From Zoogloeaceae bacterium (GTDB taxonomy: Bacteria > Pseudomonadota > Gammaproteobacteria > Burkholderiales > Rhodocyclaceae), in NCBI GenBank assembly GCA_024235675.1, contig JACKLZ010000003.1, positions 186,001-250,000 of the forward strand: a stretch of DNA of 64,000 nt, written 5' to 3'. Position numbers and translations under genes: made by a program. How positions within the stretch are numbered: position 1 is the stretch's first letter; each line of letters begins with the position of its first letter. The notes below the pieces were generated by a model that saw only the letters and a program-made list of their open reading frames with translations, was not told the DNA's origin and ran no database searches. Positions 17,412 through 24,830 of this stretch are shown one piece after another.

Positions 17412-19194
17412 GCCGGGTGTCGGTCATTGACTTGACTGCGCGCTCCGCTGAGAAATCTTCCATGTCCAACAGGTCTTCGTAGTCCGAATCGTGCATCACC
17501 GGGAAGCTGCCGGGCACCTTCGCGTCCTCGGCCAGCATGCGTTGCTCGAATGCGGTGAGCGTTTCGCCACGGCGCTGCTTTTCCTTGGACAACTGCAGCT
17601 TCTCGGCCTTGTCGTGCGCACTCAGCGGGCCGGCGAGATAGAACGACGCGTGCGAGTCGTGCACATGCTCGTCAAAGAAGGCATGTACCGGTTCGGGCAC
17701 CTCGCTGGTGTGCGCTGTCTCGTCGATGGCTGCTTGATACAAGGGTGACAGTGGCGTCGGCCCGGGCTGACGGCCGGGCATGGGATGTGCCGCCCGGCGC
17801 CGTTCGAGGTCGTCTTTCACCCGCTTGCGATGCATCACCAGCGCCATGTCACGCTGGAAGTCGCCCTCACTCGCCGTCAGGTCTTCGCGGTCTTGCGCAT
17901 TGGCGCGCTGGTAGCTCGCCAGCGTTGTGAACTGTGGCGCCACCCGCAGACGCCAGCGCCAATACAGGCGCATGTGCTTGAACAACAGGTCTTCGACCTT
18001 CGCCGCCGAGCCGGCGGACCAAACGGCGTAGTCGCGGAAACGGGTGGCGAGGGTGGGGTCGATTTTGAGGTCGTCGACGACTTCGTCCTTGTTTTCAGTT
18101 ACAAGCGTCGTGGGATCGAGCAGCGGCACCCCTGACTTGCGCGCTTCCAGATACATATTCACCAGCGGCACCTGCGAGGCCAGCAAGGCCCGACGGCCCG
18201 GTGCCTTGCCCTGTTCGCCCGGTGCATAACCACCACCCACATCCGAATGCGCGCCTGGGTACACCACTTCAACGCAATTGGCCGGATAGGCCGCGCCATC
18301 GCGCGCCGTGCTCAGCGGGAAGGACTTGCGGATTTCGTGTGCCGCCACATAGTGCACACAGCGCTCGATGGCCGGTGAGATGGCCATGCTGCCGTCCGCC
18401 CAGTCCATCAAGCCATCACCGCCAATCGGCGACGAATCGGCCAGGCCCACCGAGGCCACGGTATCGAACAAGCCCATGAACTGGAAACGGATCGGGATGC
18501 CGCAAAACGTATAACCACCACCCTCGGACTTGCAGCATTCCAGAACCCAGTTCGCCCAGGCGCGCGCCTGCGCCGCCCCGCGCGAGAAACCGAAGATCGA
18601 GACGTTGACCAGTGTGATTTCCGGTTTCTGATGGGCGATGGACTGCCGCAGACGGCGTTCCGCCTGTTCGAAGAAGGCGCGTCGTTTGCCCGAGAAGAGC
18701 GTCCAGCCGTTTTTGAGGGTGTCGGGGTTGCGGATGGCGGTGAGGGCTTCGTTGTCGGGTATCAGGTTGGACGTACGAACTGCCCGATTGACTGCGTTGT
18801 AGAGCTGGATCATGGCCCAGTACAGACGGGCTTCGCCGCCGGTGGCCATGGATTTTCCGCTGGACGACTCGGTCATTTCACCGATCTTTGGGAAGGGGGT
18901 GCCGACACCGGGAACGTAGAACCGAAAATAGCCAAGGTCGATGTCACCCCGAAACGCATCGTGTAGAACAACCACGTTGGAGTGACTGCGCGCATTGGGA
19001 TCTGGAATTAACTCCTGGTCCCGGTGCTTGTTGTTGTTTGTACCATCGAAGAACACACCGACCGAGATGGCCTGTCGGCAGCTAGGCTTCTTGGTGTCGA
19101 CGATGCAAGTGTAGGCGGCGTCACGTTGTACTTGTTCTCTGACCGAGAGCGCGCGAAGCCCAGGAAGCGCCATTGAAGGTGTTGTTGCACTCAT
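17362..19194 (-). CDS. T6SS phospholipase effector, Tle1-like (DUF2235)
   Basis: An alpha/beta-hydrolase of 610 residues with the DUF2235 signature. The conserved N-terminal motif is GVFFDGTNNN (46-55), the nucleophile elbow is GFSRG with Ser204, and an acidic/histidine motif reads GAHSDVGGGY. Tle1 enzymes are T6SS-delivered phospholipases that attack target-cell membranes. The start ATG at 19194 overlaps the stop of the DUF3304 lipoprotein gene as ATGA, so adaptor, immunity and effector genes are translationally coupled in that order. There is no signal peptide, as expected for a T6SS cargo. Family assignment is firm; delivery is inferred from the neighbours. Confidence 0.9.
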   Translation of the reverse strand: MSATTPSMALPGLRALSVREQVQRDAAYTCIVDTKKPSCRQAISVGVFFDGTNNNKHRDQELIPDPNARSHSNVVVLHDAFRGDIDLGYFRFYVPGVGTPFPKIGEMTESSSGKSMATGGEARLYWAMIQLYNAVNRAVRTSNLIPDNEALTAIRNPDTLKNGWTLFSGKRRAFFEQAERRLRQSIAHQKPEITLVNVSIFGFSRGAAQARAWANWVLECCKSEGGGYTFCGIPIRFQFMGLFDTVASVGLADSSPIGGDGLMDWADGSMAISPAIERCVHYVAAHEIRKSFPLSTARDGAAYPANCVEVVYPGAHSDVGGGYAPGEQGKAPGRRALLASQVPLVNMYLEARKSGVPLLDPTTLVTENKDEVVDDLKIDPTLATRFRDYAVWSAGSAAKVEDLLFKHMRLYWRWRLRVAPQFTTLASYQRANAQDREDLTASEGDFQRDMALVMHRKRVKDDLERRRAAHPMPGRQPGPTPLSPLYQAAIDETAHTSEVPEPVHAFFDEHVHDSHASFYLAGPLSAHDKAEKLQLSKEKQRRGETLTAFEQRMLAEDAKVPGSFPVMHDSDYEDLLDMEDFSAERAVKSMTDTRRESDGHVRRRVVFDRS

Positions 19195-19736
19195 TTGCTG
19201 ATGAACCTGGTGAATTCGTCTTCGGTAAGAGGGCGTGCTCGGCCTAGGTGGGCGGGATGGTGCGCGCTGCGCGCGGTGTACTTCGTGACATAGACCCGTA
19301 TTTCGTCGTGCGGCAAAAAGAAGACCTGAGTTTCGTCGGGTTCGTCGTACGGCTCGATGGGGACGGTTTTCTTGAGAGTTTTCTTGGGCCAGTTGCCTAC
19401 GTTTTCCAGTGTGCATTCAGACGACTTTGGCACCCCACAATCGCTGCGCCGCCACTCGACCGTCACCTGCAGCCCCCCATGCCACTTGCTCGGTATCATC
19501 ACGCAGCACACCGAACTGCCGCCGCTGCCGATGCCTACGTTGCTGCCCCAGGCGCCGTCGACGTAGAACTCCTGGATGCCTTCAGCGCTGAAGTTATAGG
19601 CCGCCAGCGAGCTGGCCGCGATATTCGGATCGGGCCGGTCGTTGTTGGTGACATCGCAGGCGGTCAGCGTCAGTAGCGCGAACAACGCGCAAAGCGTGGC
19701 GCGCCAGCGGGCGTGATGGATAAGGGTGTGAATCAT
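19191..19736 (-). CDS. DUF3304 lipoprotein, likely Tle1 immunity protein (Tli1)
   Basis: A 181-residue lipoprotein with a hydrophobic signal ending LTLTAC (Cys27), followed by a DUF3304-like domain with WGSNVGIGSGGSSVCCV and a WHGGLQVTVEW strand. DUF3304 lipoproteins are found beside Tle1 effectors and block them in the periplasm. It overlaps the adaptor gene upstream and the effector gene downstream, both by ATGA. Immunity function is inferred from family and position. Confidence 0.83.
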   Translation of the reverse strand: MIHTLIHHARWRATLCALFALLTLTACDVTNNDRPDPNIAASSLAAYNFSAEGIQEFYVDGAWGSNVGIGSGGSSVCCVMIPSKWHGGLQVTVEWRRSDCGVPKSSECTLENVGNWPKKTLKKTVPIEPYDEPDETQVFFLPHDEIRVYVTKYTARSAHHPAHLGRARPLTEDEFTRFISK

Positions 19737-20683
19737 TGCAGCTCCGTGGCTGGGGCGTCGGCGAAAGCATCCGCCATGGCTTCGATTTGATCCCAGGTGT
19801 CATTGTCCCAATTTGCTACCGCATCGGTAAATCGCATTGTGCCGCGACGGGTTGCGTCAAAGGTTGGCGCCAATGCCGGGAGGCTGTGAAAGAGCTCTGA
19901 TCCGCTCCAGGCGAGGGTGATGAACTGGCGCTGGTCTGGGGCGTTGGTGATGCCGTGGCTGCGGGCAATGCCGAGCAGTGCGTCGAGGCGGCGCCACTGT
20001 GCGGCGGGTTCGGCAGCGGGGATGATGTCGGGGGTGTGCTCGTTCAGCATGTCGAACAGCGTATCGGCTTCGGCGGTTTGCATGAGGGCGGCAAATTGCG
20101 CGTCGTTGAAGCGGATGCTTGTGTCGTCATCGGGTGGCTCGACCGTGTCGGTTGGGGCGAAATTCATTGTCTGTAGGCTTCCGTCGCGAGCGACCCAGGC
20201 CCATCGACGCACCGCACGGGCGAGGCGTGATTTTTGTGCCGGATCGAGAATGTCGAGCACATTGGGCAGGACGCGGGTGTCGGCGTAGCGGCAGTAGAGC
20301 CGGGTGTCGTCGGCGCTTTGCGCGTCGGCCAGCCACTGCAGCGTGGAACACTCGGGCGTATCGTCGCGTGTTGCAAGTTCGAGCACCGACGACGCCGGGC
20401 GGCCATCGGTGAGGGTGAGCAGGCGCTCAAGTGCCGACGACTCTACCGCTCTCAGCGCGAATAGCCGAGGCCCGAGCTCGCCGTAGGCTGCGTAGCGACT
20501 GCCCGCCAGTAGCGGTGTCGACGGCCCGACGACACGGCTGAGCTGGCAATGCGCGCTTGCGTCGAGCATGCTCATATCGACCAGCGCTAAAGGGGCGAGC
20601 GATGCGTCGGTGCAGTGTGCCAGCCATTGCGCCAATTGCGTGGCAAGCCCAGTGTGATGGGGGTTTTGCAGGAAGCGCGGCAT
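19733..20683 (-). CDS. DUF4123 T6SS effector adaptor/chaperone
   Basis: A 316-residue protein of the DUF4123 (TAP/TEC) type, which loads effectors onto the tip of a partner VgrG. The N-terminal part, about residues 5-125, has LALVDMSMLDAS and GPRLFAL elements typical of the domain. The C-terminal half is helical. The ATG at 20683 follows the vgrG remnant stop by 14 bp and avoids an extension that reads through vgrG sequence. Its stop overlaps the DUF3304 gene as ATGA. Its natural partner VgrG should be the gene directly upstream, which is now only a fragment. Confidence 0.8.
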   Translation of the reverse strand: MPRFLQNPHHTGLATQLAQWLAHCTDASLAPLALVDMSMLDASAHCQLSRVVGPSTPLLAGSRYAAYGELGPRLFALRAVESSALERLLTLTDGRPASSVLELATRDDTPECSTLQWLADAQSADDTRLYCRYADTRVLPNVLDILDPAQKSRLARAVRRWAWVARDGSLQTMNFAPTDTVEPPDDDTSIRFNDAQFAALMQTAEADTLFDMLNEHTPDIIPAAEPAAQWRRLDALLGIARSHGITNAPDQRQFITLAWSGSELFHSLPALAPTFDATRRGTMRFTDAVANWDNDTWDQIEAMADAFADAPATELQ

Positions 20684-20697
20684 CGTGTTGTCCGTTC

Positions 20698-21845
20698 TTA
20701 CTGCAAGGTGGCGAAGGGAGATCCCGCTTTCATCGCCGCCAGCAGACACTCCTTGCAGACGGTTTGCGGGAAGGTCGGCAGTCCGTAGTCGCCGCGCGTC
20801 GGCCCCGCAAAACTCTTCTTGCTCGCATGCACCGTAATCGTCCCGGGGCACTCGACGGTAATCCCCCCATCAATCGTGATACTCGCCCCGCCTTCGGTGG
20901 CGATGACGATGCGTTTGCCGGCGGCGAAGTCGATGTGTTCCATGATCGAGACGAGGTTGAGATCGTCCTTGGCCTGGAAGGCCATCTCATCGCTTTGCGC
21001 CTGCATCTCGATGTCGTCTTTGGCGGCGATCAGGCTGATGCCGGTGTTGCCGTCTCCGGCCCGGATGGCGCCGGCGAGCAGGCCGATGGCCTGGCCGGTG
21101 TGGAAGCGGGTTTTGCCGGCGACGGCGAGGTTGGTGTCTTCGCCGCTGATGAGGCTGATGGTTTCGCCGTTGGAGAGCTGGATGTGCCCGCCGGCGACGA
21201 AGCCGAGGCCGGCTTTGGCGGCCTGGATGATGGCGGGCTCTAACAGGTGGGGGACTTTGCCGGCGGTGGTGGTGTTCTTTTGGCTTGCGTCGGCCAGCGC
21301 AGCGTCGAAGTCGGCGCCGTCGACCATGCCGCGGGCGACGGTGTGCAGGGCCTTGAGCGGCGCGGCGTTCGGGTCGATGGCGCTTTGCTTGGGGCCGATG
21401 CTGCCGATGGCGGCGGCGAGCTGCACGGTTTGATGGGTGGAGGCGGCTTTGGAGAGGGTTTGCGCCAGCGCGTCGGCCTGGCCGAGCAGGGCGGCGGCGG
21501 GGGCCATGTCGCCGACCAGATTGCCCTGGGCGGCCGGGGCGCGGTCGCTGGTTTGATCAAAGACGGTGCGATCAGCGGGCGTGGCCTCGGCGCCGCCGGG
21601 GGGTGGGGACAATGCCGCCCTCTCCCCGGCCGTTGTAGAGCGCGCCGAGCACCAGCGGGCGGTCGAAGTCGTAGCCGAGAAAGGTGACCAGCACCTCCTG
21701 GCCAATGCGCGGCAGCGCCTGCCAGCCCATGCCGGCGCCGGCCTGTCGCGTGACGACACGCACCCAGCAACTGCTGCGGTCGTCAGGGCTGTGGCCTTGC
21801 TGCCAGTGAAAGCGGATCTTGACCCGGCCGAGCCGTTCTTCGACG
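20698..21845 (-). pseudogene. vgrG 3' remnant (truncated, frameshifted, internally deleted)
   Basis: Segments 20803-21505 and about 21506-21840 are almost base-for-base copies of the intact vgrG (25061-25767 and about 26118-26440). Compared with it, this copy lacks the whole N-terminal half, has lost 342 bp (114 codons) between two CGCCGGCC direct repeats, and has one extra G in the run at 21597-21602, which shifts the frame between the OB-fold part and the DUF2345 part. The 3' end keeps a different tail, ending TVCKECLLAAMKAGSPF, not the transthyretin-like tail of the intact gene. Its 5' side is fused to a piece of the tli4 gene. Confidence 0.85.
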
Positions 21846-22140
21846 CAGGCCCGGCAACCCGCGCCTGTTCGGTGCTCATTCGTGATGCAAACGTGCTTTC
21901 CGACAACGTACCTTCCCGCTTGATCACGCCGGCTAGTGCAGTGCGCGTGTCTGTCTAGGTAACGCGGGTCTCGGCTGGCACATCGATCAGGAAGCGCCCG
22001 ACACACAGCGGGCGGGTGGTAATGGCTTGTTTTTCGGTCATGATTTTCGGAAGAACTTCGGATGCGGTGTCTTCGCTGCAACCGGCAGCGAAGAGCCCCA
22101 ACAAAGCCAACGCGACAAGACGACCGCACCCGCTCACCAT
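21846..22140 (-). pseudogene. Truncated duplicate of the tli4-type immunity lipoprotein gene
   Basis: This is a second copy of the first part of the lipoprotein gene at 22150-23166. It starts at an ATG at 22140 with its own signal and lipobox (FAAGC) and runs in register with the intact protein through PLCVGRFLIDVPAETRVT. A TGG codon has then become TAG (21955-21957). Homology continues past the stop to AGPA, where it joins vgrG sequence out of frame. Only a 61-residue lipoprotein fragment could be made. Confidence 0.85.
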
Positions 22141-22149
22141 CGCCCCCGC

Positions 22150-23166
22150 TCAAACAGCACCGGGGCGCAGACGAAGTGACTGGATGATCGTGTCCCACAG
22201 CAACAAGGCGTCCTGCTCATCCGTGTTTGCGCCAGCTTTTTTCTCGGGTGGATCGAGAGCCAGCTCGAAAGATATCTCGGGCGCATCCAGCCGATGCGAC
22301 GATGCATACAGTTCCAGATTTCCAGAGAGCATCACGCCTTCGCTCTTCACCCATTTCCACATGACCTCCTGGGCCGTCCTTTCTCCAAGTGATCGCGTGC
22401 CCTCGCGGCGCAAGACCGTCGGGCGATCCGAACCGTCGACGCCCTGTAAGACAGCATCGGTTCGCGTCAGAAGTTGCGCCCCTTCGGGCGGGGGGCCGTC
22501 GTTGGCGCGGGTGCTGAAGGCGATCAACAGATTCGGGAAAGCGGGGAATTCGAGTTGAACCCCGGTCGCCTCGAACCCGCCATCGCTGCCCGGCAGGAAA
22601 CCGCCATCGAAGCAGAAACCGGGTTCGGTCGGGATGGTCCAGATGTCGCGGGGCTTAAGCATGCGCATGCCTTTCTCGATATCCCTGATCGCCGAAGAAA
22701 GCCTGGCGTCTTCGGCCTGACCAAACAGGGAAAAGAGCGTGCCCTTTCGTAGCGAAAACGCCTTAATATCGAAGTACAAGTCGTTCGATGGGGCGTCCCT
22801 GAACACAAGGATGCGAGCGTGCCCGTCTTCGACCTCGCGGACCTCCTTGAGCAGCGAGGCATCCTCTGGCGCAGGTCCGGCGACACGCTCCTGCTCGCGG
22901 CGCATTCGTGTAGCAAACACCTTTTCCGACAACGTACCTTCCCGCTTGATCACGCCGGCTAGTGCAGTGCGCGTGTCTGTCCAGGTAACGCGGGTCTCGG
23001 CTGGCACATCGATCAGGAAGCGCCCGACACATAGCGGGCGGGTGGCAATGGTTTGCGTTTCTGTCATGGGTTTTTGAGGGGCTTCGGATGTGGCGTCTTC
23101 GCTGCAACCGGCAGCGAAGAGCAGGAAAGAGGTAGAAAAAACAAGCGCGGCGTGTCGAATCCTCAT
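22150..23166 (-). CDS. T6SS immunity lipoprotein, Tli4 family
   Basis: A 338-residue lipoprotein with lipobox LFAAGC (Cys21). The mature part begins with RPLCVGRFLIDVP, the hallmark start of the Tli4 N-terminal domain, and has a C-terminal domain with GFCFDGGFLPG and EVMWKWVKSEG segments. Tli4 proteins neutralise Tle4 lipases in the periplasm. The start ATG at 23166 overlaps the lipase stop (ATGA), so toxin and antidote are translated together. A partial, stop-containing duplicate follows 9 bp downstream. Confidence 0.85.
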   Translation of the reverse strand: MRIRHAALVFSTSFLLFAAGCSEDATSEAPQKPMTETQTIATRPLCVGRFLIDVPAETRVTWTDTRTALAGVIKREGTLSEKVFATRMRREQERVAGPAPEDASLLKEVREVEDGHARILVFRDAPSNDLYFDIKAFSLRKGTLFSLFGQAEDARLSSAIRDIEKGMRMLKPRDIWTIPTEPGFCFDGGFLPGSDGGFEATGVQLEFPAFPNLLIAFSTRANDGPPPEGAQLLTRTDAVLQGVDGSDRPTVLRREGTRSLGERTAQEVMWKWVKSEGVMLSGNLELYASSHRLDAPEISFELALDPPEKKAGANTDEQDALLLWDTIIQSLRLRPGAV

Positions 23167-24830
23167 GCCTGTGCCGCCATGCGCGTGATGTTGTGCAGTG
23201 TCAATGCAATGACCTCCCTGTTTTCGTAGCTGTCGGCATGCTCGAAATGGGTCTCGAACGCCGCGCAGAAGCGTACCGCCTGCTCCGATACGGCGGCGGA
23301 CTCGGCCGGCACGGTGCCGTCTCCGCGAGCCCGTCCTGCCCGCGTCAACCCGAGCTCGAGCGACGAACCATCGACCGTACGTAGCGTGACTTTGCCTTTC
23401 AAGTCGTCCCGCATCAACTGAAGCCCCGCCGAGGGCGTGCCGGCGCCTCCAGTGTGGCGCCATCGCACGGCGGCAACCGTTTCGTCGCTGGAGGCCACGC
23501 TGTAGTGGGCGTAGGTGTTGGGATGATGAGCGTTACCCAGCATCTCCGTGTGGAACTCTTCGACTTTCTTGCAAAGCGCCAGATACTTGATCCAAGGGCT
23601 GACTTGAACAGTGCTTGCCCCAGCGCCTACCGGATTCAACAACTCCTCCTTCACCAGCTTCCACCAGCCCTTGCGCTCCCGGTAGATCTCGGCATACGGG
23701 TTGGCCTTGGGCAGCGCGCCCACGCCGTCGATGGCGAGCCAGCCGGCCGGATAGGCGGCCGTCGGCAGCAGGGCCAGCGCGCCCGGCGAATTGCCCAGCA
23801 CCGGGGTGACGAGCGCGGCGTCGGTGCCCAGGATTTCCGCCACCTTGTTTTTCACGAAGTCGAGAAAGATGCCCTTGGCGTGGCCGGTGCGCATGCGCTG
23901 GTAGATGGCCGGCGCGCCGGCCGTGGGGCTGACGCCCTGCACGATGCCCAGCACACGGCCTTCGGCGCCGCCGATGCCGGGGTGGCAGGCGGCACGCGCG
24001 ACGAGGCCGCCCATGGAGTGTGTCACCAGGATCACCCGGCGGCAGTCATAGCCCTGGCTGGCGTAGTTGTCGATGACCGCGTCGATGCGCTTGGCCAGCG
24101 CCTTGCCGGCATCGTCAGCCCCTTCCAGCCAGTTGTAGCCGAAGGCGTGGACCGGGAACCAGAAACGCGCCGCGGCCTTGAGGTCTGCCTCGGTCAGCGG
24201 TGACCAACCCTTGGCGCGGTTCCGGGCCGAGGGAAGGCCGTGTCGTGCCCGCAGATCGTCGACCTTGAACAGGTTGTTGGCCTGTTCGATGATCGTTTGC
24301 CAGGCGTGTTCGAGCTTGCCCTGGCGGTAGATGCGATTGAGGCGAGCTTCAAGGGTGGCCAGCAGCCGGCCGTAGCTGCCCAGGTAGAGCTCGCCCCAGC
24401 CCCGGCGCTTGAACTCGCCCAGCAGATTGTCGATGGTGTCGTCGTCGGGACGCGCGAATTCCACGCCGGAGACGTTGAAGTGCTGCATGAGGTGACGCGG
24501 CAGTATGTCTACGCTCGCAACGCTGGTCGTGTTCGGTGAAAAGGCTGTCTGACGTTGCGCTGGAATGAGCTTGGCAACTTTCGAAAGCATCAGCGAACTG
24601 TCGTCAGGAAACCAACAAAATGCATTTGGTCGAATGGAACCAGCCCCCACCGACGTTTTCAGATTGCTCCCCATGAACCCCGGCACGAAGATCACCGGAA
24701 TCACATCGGTCGGCGGCACCACGCAATGCGCGCGCCTTGTCTGCTCGGTGGGGCTCAGGTGGCACGAGAAGTAGGGGTTGCCCTTTTCGTCATACTGCAT
24801 GGCCAGATAGCGCTTGTCTGGTTCGCTCAT
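23163..24830 (-). CDS. T6SS lipase effector, Tle4/PGAP1-like alpha/beta-hydrolase
   Basis: A 555-residue lipase-like protein without a signal peptide. It has the oxyanion/LCAT-like motif VIFVPGFMGSNL (46-57) and the nucleophile elbow VTHSMGG with Ser272; the first elbow position is Thr instead of Gly, as in PGAP1-like hydrolases. It is encoded between vgrG (overlap ATGA at 24827-24830) and a Tli4-family lipoprotein (overlap ATGA), the standard vgrG-effector-immunity order. Tle4 effectors disrupt target-cell membranes. Assignment to Tle4 leans on the immunity partner; the hydrolase fold itself is clear. Confidence 0.82.
   Translation of the reverse strand: MSEPDKRYLAMQYDEKGNPYFSCHLSPTEQTRRAHCVVPPTDVIPVIFVPGFMGSNLKTSVGAGSIRPNAFCWFPDDSSLMLSKVAKLIPAQRQTAFSPNTTSVASVDILPRHLMQHFNVSGVEFARPDDDTIDNLLGEFKRRGWGELYLGSYGRLLATLEARLNRIYRQGKLEHAWQTIIEQANNLFKVDDLRARHGLPSARNRAKGWSPLTEADLKAAARFWFPVHAFGYNWLEGADDAGKALAKRIDAVIDNYASQGYDCRRVILVTHSMGGLVARAACHPGIGGAEGRVLGIVQGVSPTAGAPAIYQRMRTGHAKGIFLDFVKNKVAEILGTDAALVTPVLGNSPGALALLPTAAYPAGWLAIDGVGALPKANPYAEIYRERKGWWKLVKEELLNPVGAGASTVQVSPWIKYLALCKKVEEFHTEMLGNAHHPNTYAHYSVASSDETVAAVRWRHTGGAGTPSAGLQLMRDDLKGKVTLRTVDGSSLELGLTRAGRARGDGTVPAESAAVSEQAVRFCAAFETHFEHADSYENREVIALTLHNITRMAAQA

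Noticed and set aside
21556..21565. TTTGATCAAA in the vgrG copies as an FNR box
   Set aside because: The half-sites are directly abutted with no 4-bp centre and the site is inside coding sequence.
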